A stretch of 10,613 bases of DNA from Actinoplanes liguriensis (GTDB taxonomy: Bacteria; Actinomycetota; Actinomycetes; Mycobacteriales; Micromonosporaceae), in NCBI GenBank assembly GCA_000715855.1, contig KL571199.1:1-10613 (forward strand), read 5' to 3'. The translations under genes and the position numbers were made by a program. Below, in pieces: positions 5,091 to 10,434 of the stretch (position 1 is its first letter; the number at the start of each line of letters is the position of its first letter). The notes below the pieces were generated by a model that saw nothing but the letters and a program-made list of their open reading frames with translations, ran no database searches and was not told the origin of the DNA.

Positions 5091-5102
5091 GCTCCTAGCT
5101 GC
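5091..5102 (-). promoter_or_regulatory. Start-associated repeat, copy 2 (GCAGCTAGGAGC)
   Basis: This copy is identical over 12 bases to 4469-4480 and lies at the same distance from a start codon, here the MazG ATG at 5086. Both copies contain TAGGAG as the SD core. Confidence 0.6.
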
Positions 5103-5208
5103 ACAGGTGATCGAGAAAGCGGGGACCCTTATTTCGATCCAGTCTACCGCCGCGCGCACCTTGATCGGTTGCCCTGACGGCTGAATCGGGGTCCCCGCAT
5201 GCCATGCT
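5103..5208. promoter_or_regulatory. Divergent promoter/operator region
   Basis: This region separates the leftward MazG operon from the rightward DNA-binding/membrane gene pair. Ten-bp arms GCGGGGACCC (5119-5128) and GGGTCCCCGC (5189-5198) form a perfect inverted repeat 60 bp apart. The left arm is also bracketed by GATCGA (5109-5114) and TCGATC (5134-5139). A minus-strand TAGACT hexamer (5141-5146) could be the MazG -10 element. A plus-strand CATGCT (5203-5208), 6 bases before the ATG at 5215, could be the -10 of the rightward pair. Two operator arms, one by each start, fit joint repression of both directions. Confidence 0.6.
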
Positions 5209-5214
5209 TTGCGC

Positions 5215-5463
5215 ATGGGCGGACCGCACAAGCAGCAGGCGAAAGACTTCCGGGTCCCGCCCGAGATAAAGGCCGCCGCGCAAGAAGCGCTAAAGGGGCA
5301 GCCTGAGCGCGATGACCCGTGGACGCTCAACGACGTGGTGGTCGCCGCGGTGGCCATGTTCGTGAAGCGCCCGAGGACGGTGCTGCGAATGCTGGAGCCG
5401 TTCAAGCCGGCCTACAAGCGGGGACGGCCACCGAAGTCTCACTCGACGGTAGATGGCCGCTGA
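5215..5463 (+). CDS. Small DNA-binding protein: ribbon-helix-helix-like plus AT-hook
   Basis: This 82-residue basic protein begins MGGPHKQQAKDFRVPPEIKA. Residues 11-15 (DFRVP) could form the pairing strand and 16-28 the first helix. Residues 37-50 (TLNDVVVAAVAMFV) could form the second helix, which is the layout of RHH/CopG-type repressors. The C-terminus contains KRGRPPK (68-74), a textbook AT-hook core (RGRP). I take the ATG at 5215; the TTG at 5209 is an alternative. No SD is present and a -10-like CATGCT lies 6 bases upstream, so the message may be leaderless. It faces the divergent operator region and probably binds it. The RHH assignment is by pattern only. Confidence 0.7.
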   Translation: MGGPHKQQAKDFRVPPEIKAAAQEALKGQPERDDPWTLNDVVVAAVAMFVKRPRTVLRMLEPFKPAYKRGRPPKSHSTVDGR

Positions 5464-6079
5464 TTCGGGGCTTACGCTGCTCGCCGTGGATGCTGGGGAC
5501 AAGATTTCGCTGGGTGCCGCGCTGCTCGCGGCGGTTGTAGCTGTTGTGGTGCCGGTCTGGACGTTCCGGATGACGCTGGCCATGGATCGCCTGAAGTGGG
5601 TCCGTGACCAGCGGTCCCAGTTGTACATCGACATGCTGACGGAGGCTTACGCCGAAAAACAATGGTTTACGGAACGCATGTCGCGCCTCGAGCTTGAGAT
5701 GATCGACAAGCGGTACGCCAGCCCAGACGACGCCGGCCGCCGGTCTGATGACATTGTCGGTTCGCCTGACCTTCGGCTCAACCCGATCGAGCGGGCGAAG
5801 CTTGGTTCCCGTGGCACCGTGTTCGCCAGCCCAGCAGTCTCCAAGACGTTCAATGCCGTGCAAGCCGCGATGGGGCACGCGATGCTGGTCACCCCGAAAC
5901 TAGAGGCGGAGGTTCATGCCGCCAAATGGAAAGTCGAGGAGGCTTTCGAGACCTTCCAGAAGACCGTGCAGGACGAACTGGATGCTCGTAGCGAGCGCCT
6001 GAAGTCCGAGTCGTGGGGCACGAAGATTGAAACCGTCAGGCTTTGGCTACGGGACGGCTTCAGGATCCGCAGGCGATGA
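5453..6079 (+). CDS. Membrane-anchored helical protein, about 208 aa
   Basis: The N-terminus has one hydrophobic helix at about residues 18-38 (ISLGAALLAAVVAVVVPVWT). A short basic stretch and a long, largely helical, charged domain follow, including YIDMLTEAYAEKQWFTERMS and KWKVEEAFETFQKTVQDELD. The C-terminus is very basic (DGFRIRRR). The likely topology is N-terminal anchor with a cytoplasmic body. The ATG at 5453 overlaps the previous gene by 11 bp; a GTG at 5486 gives a 197-residue form and has a TANNNT hexamer 7 bases upstream. I recognise no family. Single-anchor helical proteins expressed against the surrounding operons are typical of phage moron genes, including superinfection-exclusion proteins; this role is inference. 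Confidence 0.8.
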   Translation: MAADSGLTLLAVDAGDKISLGAALLAAVVAVVVPVWTFRMTLAMDRLKWVRDQRSQLYIDMLTEAYAEKQWFTERMSRLELEMIDKRYASPDDAGRRSDDIVGSPDLRLNPIERAKLGSRGTVFASPAVSKTFNAVQAAMGHAMLVTPKLEAEVHAAKWKVEEAFETFQKTVQDELDARSERLKSESWGTKIETVRLWLRDGFRIRRR

Positions 6080-6445
6080 CGCACCCCTCGGCGCCAGGGA
6101 GGGAATTTCGGGCAGCCTCCGGACGGCCTGCTCCAGCTGTCTGCGCACCATGTCCGCCACGGCCTGCACCTCGTACCGGGCCACATCCTCAGCCGTCTTC
6201 TCGACTGCCATGAGCTCGGTGACGCACAGGTCGTAGACCCGGCGGTGCTCGGGATCGTCGAGCCGGGAACGGAGGTGGTCGAGCATGACCGGCTCCCACA
6301 CGGGGCGACTGGCGGTCATGCGCAGACCGTCGGCGCCGGAGCTGAAGTCCCCGTAGTCGACTTTCATGCCGGCGTCTTCGATCCGGAACGCGGTTTCCGG
6401 GTCGGGGCAGGCCGGGCAGTAGGCGTCTTCACGTAGGTGGTTCAC
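6047..6445 (-). CDS. Hypothetical protein with N-terminal CPAC motif, 132 aa
   Basis: The protein starts at a GTG and reads MNHLREDAYCPACPDPETAF, so a C-x-x-C pair lies near the N-terminus. A long helical region (RVYDLCVTELMAVEKTAEDV and ADMVRRQLEQAVRRLPE) and a proline-rich tail follow. Helix-rich regions of this kind could dimerise. It is the last gene of the right operon and ends convergently, overlapping the rightward membrane gene by 33 bp. The GTG overlaps the upstream stop by 4 bp after GGAGGG. No family is recognised. Confidence 0.77.
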   Translation of the reverse strand: MNHLREDAYCPACPDPETAFRIEDAGMKVDYGDFSSGADGLRMTASRPVWEPVMLDHLRSRLDDPEHRRVYDLCVTELMAVEKTAEDVARYEVQAVADMVRRQLEQAVRRLPEIPSLAPRGASSPADPEAVP

Positions 6446-6801
6446 GCGACCCTCCGGAATTCGTCGATCTCCCCGTCAATAACGGCCTTGAAATGCCGGG
6501 CGACCGCGCCCACGTCGTACAGGTCCGGGATGTCGAGCAGGACCGGCTTCAGGTCGGTCATGCCGGGCGCGCAGTACGAGTCCATGGTCCAGCCGTAGGC
6601 GTCGTCCCAGTTGAACGTCATCCAGTCGACCTCCCAATCAGTGAGGGCTTCCTTGGCGACTTCCATGCCGTAGCAGGGCTCGGGATGGTCGTCGGTGACG
6701 TCGGGCTCCCACCACCAGCCGCGCATGGGGACACCGATGCGCTGCATCTCGGTCCAGATGCCGGCGACGGTCTGCCGCGTCGGAGGGATCAGGGCGGTCA
6801 C
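6442..6801 (-). CDS. Hypothetical Trp-rich protein, 119 aa
   Basis: Reading from the GTG, MTALIPPTRQTVAGIWTEMQ leads to an aromatic-rich middle (GVPMRGWWWEPDV, DWEVDWMTFNWDDAYGW) and a helical C-terminus DVGAVARHFKAVIDGEIDEF. Eight tryptophans in 119 residues is unusual, and three are consecutive. The start follows AGGAGACAGC and overlaps the upstream stop by 4 bp. The open frame continues upstream to 6861 without a ribosome site. Function unknown. Confidence 0.75.
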   Translation of the reverse strand: MTALIPPTRQTVAGIWTEMQRIGVPMRGWWWEPDVTDDHPEPCYGMEVAKEALTDWEVDWMTFNWDDAYGWTMDSYCAPGMTDLKPVLLDIPDLYDVGAVARHFKAVIDGEIDEFRRVA

Positions 6802-7028
6802 GCTGTCTCCTGTCGTCGGATCCACCAGGCGGGCATGCTCAGGTGGCAGGGCGCCCACCACTGCACGCCGGGCCGCCAGCCTTGTTGAAGCACCTTGTAG
6901 CGCACGCGCAGACCAACCATGCGCCGCTGCTCGTCCACCTTCACGATCTCGGCGTCGGTGGTGCGCCCGGGTGCGGTGCGGATGAGGACCGGCTTGCCGA
7001 TGTGCGCGGCGGCTTCGTCGAAGGTCAC
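6798..7028 (-). CDS. Hypothetical small beta protein, 76 aa
   Basis: The product reads MTFDEAAAHIGKPVLIRTAP, then GRTTDAEIVKVDEQRRMVGL, then RVRYKVLQQGWRPGVQWWAP and a short tail. An initial helix followed by 'GKPV.IR', 'AEIVKVDE' and 'VGLRVRY' strands suggests a small SH3-like barrel of the kind found in phage accessory proteins. The GTG overlaps the upstream stop by 4 bp and follows GGGAGGTG. The fold is inferred only from strand pattern. Confidence 0.73.
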   Translation of the reverse strand: MTFDEAAAHIGKPVLIRTAPGRTTDAEIVKVDEQRRMVGLRVRYKVLQQGWRPGVQWWAPCHLSMPAWWIRRQETA

Positions 7029-7309
7029 GGCGCTAACACCTCCCACTCGGCGGCAAACTCGGCAGCCGTCATGTACCGCACGTGGTCGCCTTCCCGGACC
7101 GCCCAGTCGCCGACGTACATGAGCCGGCGCCGCCACTCGGCCCCGTCGAACAGTTCCGCTGTGGCGTCGGGGTCGTCGCAGTTCGCGCGGTCCTGCTCGT
7201 CGAGGACGGTGAACGACGTGCCGGCGAACGCGGTCATCTCGACTTCGTTCGTCCCGTCCCACTGGCAGGCTTCGACGGTTACCGGGCGGCGCTGGTAGAG
7301 GCCGCTCAC
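7025..7309 (-). CDS. Conserved phage protein of the 'K..PV.VEA.QW.G' family, 94 aa
   Basis: The N-terminus LYQRRPVTVEACQWDGTNEV matches the widespread small phage/prophage family beginning 'Y.KKPV.VEA.QWDG.N', followed by an 'F.G' element. The C-terminus VGDWAVREGDHVRYMTAAEF matches its 'GDWI..G..GE.Y.....FE..YE' closing motif. The central part is divergent. The family is common in phages of Firmicutes, Proteobacteria and Actinobacteria and has no established function. The GTG at 7309 overlaps the upstream stop by 4 bp; the longer frame to 7435 is an arginine-rich artefact. This gene is one of the better arguments for phage origin. Confidence 0.85.
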   Translation of the reverse strand: MSGLYQRRPVTVEACQWDGTNEVEMTAFAGTSFTVLDEQDRANCDDPDATAELFDGAEWRRRLMYVGDWAVREGDHVRYMTAAEFAAEWEVLAP

Positions 7310-7560
7310 CGCCCGAGCTCGCTTTCCAGGATCTGCGGCGGTGTGAGTCCGCCCCACTGGTCGATCTGGTTGCCGTGTTCGTCCAGCCGCGGCCCATCGC
7401 TCACGTCGTAGTCGGCGTCCTCGGACCAGCCGCACGGGCAGCCGAACGGGCCGACCTGGATGCCGACACCGTTGTCAACCTCGTCCCGGCTGGCCGGGGT
7501 ACCGCAGCGCAGGCAGTTCATCTTGCGTCGTAACTCGGCGTAGTAGCTCTCGCTGAACAT
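7306..7560 (-). CDS. Small zinc-ribbon-like phage protein, 84 aa
   Basis: The protein has C-x-x-C in MNCLRCGTPASRDEVDNGVG and C-x-C in GPFGCPCGWSEDADYD, so four cysteines could bind a zinc ion. The phrase 'GP.GCPCGWSE.....' is one I associate with a recurrent actinophage small protein. The C-terminus is polar (GGLTPPQILESELGR). A second ATG 12 codons in (MNCLRCG) would still include both cysteine pairs. The ATG at 7560 shares one base with the upstream stop. Zinc binding is inferred; no DNA-binding helix is visible. Confidence 0.78.
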   Translation of the reverse strand: MFSESYYAELRRKMNCLRCGTPASRDEVDNGVGIQVGPFGCPCGWSEDADYDVSDGPRLDEHGNQIDQWGGLTPPQILESELGR

Positions 7561-7766
7561 CAGGCCTCCTTGGCATGCCGGCGCACTGCCACGGCCAGGA
7601 TCGGCGCGATGTCGCCGGCATCCATGTCGGCAAGAGCTGCGGTGAGCATGAGCAGGTTCTCGTCGTCGCCGTATGCGGCGGTCGTGTCGCGGTACTTGGT
7701 GACGAACTGGGTGAGATAGTCGTCGGCGCCGGCGAACAACTGGTCGAGCAGGTGGGTGTCGGTCAC
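7560..7766 (-). CDS. Hypothetical helical protein, 68 aa
   Basis: The product MTDTHLLDQLFAGADDYLTQ continues through FVTKYRDTTAAYGDDENLLM to an alanine-rich helix (LTAALADMDAGDIAPILAVA) and a basic end, RRHAKEA. It looks fully helical and soluble. The GTG overlaps the upstream stop by 4 bp after GAGGAGAAG. No family is recognised. Confidence 0.73.
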   Translation of the reverse strand: MTDTHLLDQLFAGADDYLTQFVTKYRDTTAAYGDDENLLMLTAALADMDAGDIAPILAVAVRRHAKEA

Positions 7767-7978
7767 GGCTTCTCCTCGGTAAGCGGCCCGCGGTACATGG
7801 TCAGCCACCACCACGCCTTCGACTCGTCGAAGAAACCCATCATGTTGGACCGCCAGCCATCGTGGCTTCGGTCGGTGCGAGACGACTGCTGGCACCACCA
7901 ACGGTCGCCGTAGGCGTCAATGATGGGCGGCAGGTCGCCGGGCTCGTTGTCGCCGGCAGCCCAGGTCCGCAGGTTCAT
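7763..7978 (-). CDS. Hypothetical Trp-rich protein, 71 aa
   Basis: Reading MNLRTWAAGDNEPGDLPPII, it passes AYGDRWWCQQSSRTDRSHDG and ends MGFFDESKAWWWLTMYRGPL plus a short tail. It has seven tryptophans, including WW and WWW, and a PP-containing N-terminal segment ('GDNEPGDLPPI.DA.GD.W') that I have seen in small actinophage proteins. The ATG at 7978 overlaps the upstream stop by 4 bp. No function can be given. Confidence 0.75.
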   Translation of the reverse strand: MNLRTWAAGDNEPGDLPPIIDAYGDRWWCQQSSRTDRSHDGWRSNMMGFFDESKAWWWLTMYRGPLTEEKP

Positions 7979-8163
7979 CTGTCCGCCGTCGCCTTCTGCT
8001 GCTTGTGGTCGCGATGCCATTTACGTCGGGCGCTGTCTGAGGGCAGGTCTTCGGACTGGTCTCCGCATGAGCAGACGGCGGGCCCGATCAACTGGCGGTA
8101 GCTGTTGACGTAGATGCGGCCTTCGTTGGGCAGGGTGTGCCCGGCCATGCGGGTGACGTTCAT
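7975..8163 (-). CDS. Small C-x-C...H-x3-H putative zinc-binding protein, 62 aa
   Basis: The C-terminal half reads AVCSCGDQSEDLPSDSARRK followed by WHRDHKQQ. This gives C-x-C and H-x-x-H spacings that could coordinate one zinc ion. 'C.CG..S..L.....R..WHR.HK' is a motif I recognise from small actinophage proteins. The N-terminal half is a short polar segment. The ATG overlaps the upstream stop by 4 bp, preceded by GAGGAGG. It may bind nucleic acid or host proteins; this is untested inference. Confidence 0.77.
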   Translation of the reverse strand: MNVTRMAGHTLPNEGRIYVNSYRQLIGPAVCSCGDQSEDLPSDSARRKWHRDHKQQKATADR

Positions 8164-8420
8164 GCATCCTCCTCGCGGATCTCGGTGCAGTAGTGGCAGG
8201 GCGCGGAACGGTGGCAGGTGCAGAACGGCTCCCAGTCCTCCTCTGCGGTCGAAACCGGCTCGGCCGTCTTGGCGGCCCGCAGGTGCTTGGTCGCGGCGTA
8301 GCGGGTCCGTCGGCGGGTGTTCCGGGCGTCCTTGGTGGCCTTGCGGTCAGCGGCCCGCTTCTCGGCGATCATCTGGCCGAGTTCGGCGGCTGCCGCCCAC
8401 ATGCGGTCGGCGTCGGTCAT
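8160..8420 (-). CDS. Basic helical protein with C-terminal Cys/His knuckle, 86 aa
   Basis: The N-terminal MTDADRMWAAAAELGQMIAE enters a strongly basic helix (KRAADRKATKDARNTRRRTR). After a linker comes FCTCHRSAPCHYCTE, with C-x-C-H-x4-C-H-x-C spacing suited to metal binding. A basic helix plus a knuckle suggests nucleic-acid binding. The last codons GAG-GAG-GAT form the SD of the next gene. The ATG at 8420 overlaps the upstream stop by 4 bp. No database family is assigned. Confidence 0.77.
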   Translation of the reverse strand: MTDADRMWAAAAELGQMIAEKRAADRKATKDARNTRRRTRYAATKHLRAAKTAEPVSTAEEDWEPFCTCHRSAPCHYCTEIREEDA

Positions 8421-8722
8421 CGGTGCGCTGTCGCCACAAGCTGCTGATCGTGGGAGCACTCGCGACACAGGCCGGGTCCGCCACACCTTGCCCGCACCCC
8501 GTCCGGCCGGGGCCAGGCATGCCCGTGGCCACTGTTCCCGCCGATCCGGGCGTGCTCGCCGTCCGGACGGACGTCAGTTGGCGGGCTCTCCTTCGGCACG
8601 TTCATGGCGTCGAGTGCGGCTTCAACCGCACGCCACACTCGGGCATTCTCTTGGACGGTGGACGGGATGCGGCGGATGACGTCGAACACGGCGTCGAAGG
8701 CAGGTTGACGGGGGCTTTCCAT
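8417..8722 (-). CDS. Hypothetical phage protein with 'ARCGGP..C..C' motif, 101 aa
   Basis: An N-terminal helical part (AFDAVFDVIRRIPSTVQENA) is followed by a Gly/His-rich stretch and GHAWPRPDGVRARCGGPGLC plus RECSHDQ. The arrangement 'H.W..RPDG..ARCGGP..C..C' is a phrase I recognise from small actinophage proteins and contains a probable three-cysteine metal site. The ATG follows AAGGAAC, 5 bases upstream, and is separated by 48 bp from the previous gene, one of the few gaps in this operon. Function unknown. Confidence 0.77.
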   Translation of the reverse strand: MESPRQPAFDAVFDVIRRIPSTVQENARVWRAVEAALDAMNVPKESPPTDVRPDGEHARIGGNSGHGHAWPRPDGVRARCGGPGLCRECSHDQQLVATAHR

Positions 8723-8770
8723 GGTTGTTCCTTTCGTCGGTGCGGTTCGCGGGTTGGGTGCGGCAGGCGG

Positions 8771-8965
8771 TCAGCGGTACTCGACGTCTCCGTCGCCATC
8801 CCACCAGGTGCCGTCGCCGTCGGTGTGGTCGCCGTCGTGCTCGAAGTGCAGAACGCAGTCGATGCCGATTTCTAGGCCGTCGTCGTGGGTGGTGGTGACG
8901 GTGCTGTTGCAGCGCAGGTCCGGGTCGCACTGCGGCTCGGTGACCTTGAAGCGGGCGGGGCCCAT
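8771..8965 (-). CDS. Small protein with C...HDG.H.D..G..W motif, 64 aa
   Basis: The protein reads MGPARFKVTEPQCDPDLRCN and later CVLHFEHDGDHTDGDGTWW. The latter motif (Cys, HDG, His, Asp, Gly, Trp at regular spacing) is one I know as recurrent in actinophage small proteins and could hold a metal. A variant is present two genes upstream. The C-terminal third is acidic. The ATG at 8965 shares a base with the upstream stop (TGATG). A 48-bp gap without gene or clear promoter follows. Confidence 0.75.
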   Translation of the reverse strand: MGPARFKVTEPQCDPDLRCNSTVTTTHDDGLEIGIDCVLHFEHDGDHTDGDGTWWDGDGDVEYR

Positions 8966-9162
8966 CAGCCGGCCCCGTCCAGCCCGGTCAGCACGTCGAC
9001 GGCCGGACGGGGCCATTCCGGGTCACCGCACGCGGCTCGGAACGTTTCGCACGGATGCGGGCGGCCGCACTCGGCGCACTGCGGACTGCTGCCCACCCAT
9101 CTATGCGGGTTGTATCGATGCAGGCCCTTAATGTAGTCCAGCAGCTGGTCGGGGGCGGTCAT
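8965..9162 (-). CDS. Small C-x2-C protein with 'CGRPHPC' motif, 65 aa
   Basis: The protein is MTAPDQLLDYIKGLHRYNPH then RWVGSSPQCAECGRPHPCET and a short tail. 'C..CG..HPC.T..A' is a widespread motif in small proteins of actinobacteria and their phages, with three cysteines and a histidine available for metal binding. The start follows GGAGGAG inside the upstream coding tail, and the ATG overlaps the upstream stop by 4 bp. Confidence 0.77.
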   Translation of the reverse strand: MTAPDQLLDYIKGLHRYNPHRWVGSSPQCAECGRPHPCETFRAACGDPEWPRPAVDVLTGLDGAG

Positions 9163-9479
9163 GGCTGCTCCTCCGCGGGCGTCTTCCAGGTGAGCCCAGT
9201 GTGCTCGTCCTTGTGCTCATCATGCGGGCCTTGAAGGGTGCAGCGGATCCAGTAGCCGTCGAGCTTCTCAGGGATGAAGTGCCACCACGAGTAGGTCTCT
9301 GCCGAGCACTCCGCCGGCGGTGGGGACGCAAGGGCACGCAGCTCGAGCAGTTCGTCGCGCAGGGCATTTAGGTCGCCTCCGTTCATCAGCGAAAGGCGTA
9401 GCTCGATGTCGATCTGCTCGGCGCCGCGGTTCGCTACCCACGGCCCATGCTGGATGATCAGGTCTCCGATGTGGCTCAC
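9159..9479 (-). CDS. Hypothetical protein with C...HD.H.DEH.GL.W motif, about 106 aa
   Basis: From the GTG the product reads MSHIGDLIIQHGPWVANRGA, then a helical DLNALRDELLELRALA, then YSWWHFIPEKLDGYWIRCTL and QGPHDEHKDEHTGLTW. The last element is a relative of the motif in the gene two downstream. The start is uncertain: GTG 9479 lies 2 bases after the upstream stop, while ATG 9491 and GTG 9500 would overlap it; an AAGGA lies 12 bases before GTG 9479 but directly against ATG 9491. The final GAG-GAG-CAG codons serve as SD for the next gene. Confidence 0.75.
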   Translation of the reverse strand: MSHIGDLIIQHGPWVANRGAEQIDIELRLSLMNGGDLNALRDELLELRALASPPPAECSAETYSWWHFIPEKLDGYWIRCTLQGPHDEHKDEHTGLTWKTPAEEQP

Positions 9480-9481
9480 GG

Positions 9482-9715
9482 CTACCGCCATCCTTCCCAC
9501 GGTCCGATGCCGTCCATTTCCATCCAGCAGTCACTGTTGCCGTTATGCCGCCACCGCCACAGAGTGCCGTTCGGGTGGTCTTCGCAGGGTTCGGCGAGCC
9601 GGTCGGCAATCTTCCCGTCGCTCGCGTCACGGACATGCCGGATGCGGGCTGGCGGTTCGAGGGCGGGGATGCCGTCACGCCATTCGATCTCGGCGGGTTC
9701 GTCGGGCAAGGTCAC
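9482..9715 (-). CDS. Hypothetical protein, 77 aa
   Basis: The product is MTLPDEPAEIEWRDGIPALE, then PPARIRHVRDASDGKIADRL, then AEPCEDHPNGTLWRWRHNGN and a Trp-rich end (CWMEMDGIGPWEGWR). Short basic and aromatic stretches give no recognised fold. The GTG overlaps the upstream stop by 4 bp. The longer open frame to 10051 is extremely arginine-rich and has no start signal, so I reject it. Confidence 0.73.
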   Translation of the reverse strand: MTLPDEPAEIEWRDGIPALEPPARIRHVRDASDGKIADRLAEPCEDHPNGTLWRWRHNGNSDCWMEMDGIGPWEGWR

Positions 9716-10137
9716 GGCTGGTCCTCGCATTCGCAGCCATCGGATCCGGCGATCAGGCACGGCCCGCTGTAGCCGCCGCCGTAGGCTTCCGCCCATGAGC
9801 GGCAGGCCGCCGGGTTCGGATACAGCAGCGGTCCCAGGTCGTCGGCGGTGCCGTGCTCGCAGCCGGCGCACTTCTCCGGTGCGCCCTGCCCGGCCGGGCT
9901 GATGGTGAGTTTCGCGCAGCAGGCGCAAGACCACAGCGGCTGACCGCCGTGGGTGACTTGCAGCCACCACTTCGACTCGCCGGCGTCGTGCGAGTAGATC
10001 TCGTGGACGGGCTGCCCGGCGTGCATCGCATCCTCGGCGAGGCGCCCGCAACCGTCACGCCATGCTTGGAGCTCGTGGGCGTCTTCCCGGGCGTCGACGG
10101 CGAGCAGGTCGAGAGGCGCCTTGTCGGTAGCGGTCAT
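9712..10137 (-). CDS. Hypothetical protein with two CxxC pairs, 141 aa
   Basis: This is one of the larger products of the right operon. A helical N-terminus (LLAVDAREDAHELQAWRDGC) is followed by a strand-rich part ending LWSCACCAK and, 20 residues on, KCAGCEHG. C-A-C-C and C-A-G-C together could bind zinc as a ribbon. A C-terminal segment YSGPCLIAGSDGCECEDQP adds three more cysteines. The ATG overlaps the upstream stop by 4 bp. Nothing identifies the function. The nine or so cysteines fit the metal-binding character of the whole cluster. Confidence 0.78.
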   Translation of the reverse strand: MTATDKAPLDLLAVDAREDAHELQAWRDGCGRLAEDAMHAGQPVHEIYSHDAGESKWWLQVTHGGQPLWSCACCAKLTISPAGQGAPEKCAGCEHGTADDLGPLLYPNPAACRSWAEAYGGGYSGPCLIAGSDGCECEDQP

Positions 10138-10370
10138 CGTTCTGTCTCGCCGACGACAGTCAGGTCGGCGGGGTCGACATCGATCGGTTCCTGTTCTCCG
10201 TCGAAGCGGACGAGCACGCCGAGCCAGCCGCGTCCGGTTGCCCCAGGGAGGGGCTGCGAGTCGCCGACGTACACGCCTGTCGCGCCGTCGTCGGCACCGC
10301 CGGGGTTGTTGTAGCGGAGCCGAGTGTGTCCGGGTTTCCAGTCGCCGGGTGCGTGCCGAAGCATGGTCAT
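10134..10370 (-). CDS. Hypothetical small beta protein, 78 aa
   Basis: The product reads MTMLRHAPGDWKPGHTRLRY, then NNPGGADDGATGVYVGDSQP, then GRGWLGVLVRFDGEQEPIDV and ends DPADLTVVGETER. 'GH.RLRY...GA..G..VGDS' and 'GVLVRFDG....I.V.P.DL' match the look of a small SH3-like barrel. The ATG at 10370 lies 5 bases after AAGGAGA, the strongest SD in this part. A second ATG at 10364 is possible. Confidence 0.75.
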   Translation of the reverse strand: MTMLRHAPGDWKPGHTRLRYNNPGGADDGATGVYVGDSQPLPGATGRGWLGVLVRFDGEQEPIDVDPADLTVVGETER

Positions 10371-10434
10371 GGGTCTCTCCTTGATCGGGTATGGGGCAGT
10401 TAGCAAGCAGGTCGATGCCGGCTTTGACAGGCGG
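10371..10434. other. Short gap between operon genes
   Basis: These 64 bases hold the SD AAGGAGA for the 78-residue protein. I see no clear -10/-35 pair or hairpin. It is the largest gene-free gap in the right operon, so an internal promoter cannot be excluded. Confidence 0.3.

Noticed and set aside
8114..8875. 253-codon plus-strand frame, the longest rightward frame in this part
   Set aside because: It is antisense to four well-supported coupled genes, has no SD, and has erratic Arg/Pro/Cys-rich composition.
9482..10051. 189-codon arginine-rich frame
   Set aside because: Composition is typical of an out-of-frame GC-rich reading. The overlapping 141-residue gene has the coupled ATGA start, and the real gene starts at 9715.
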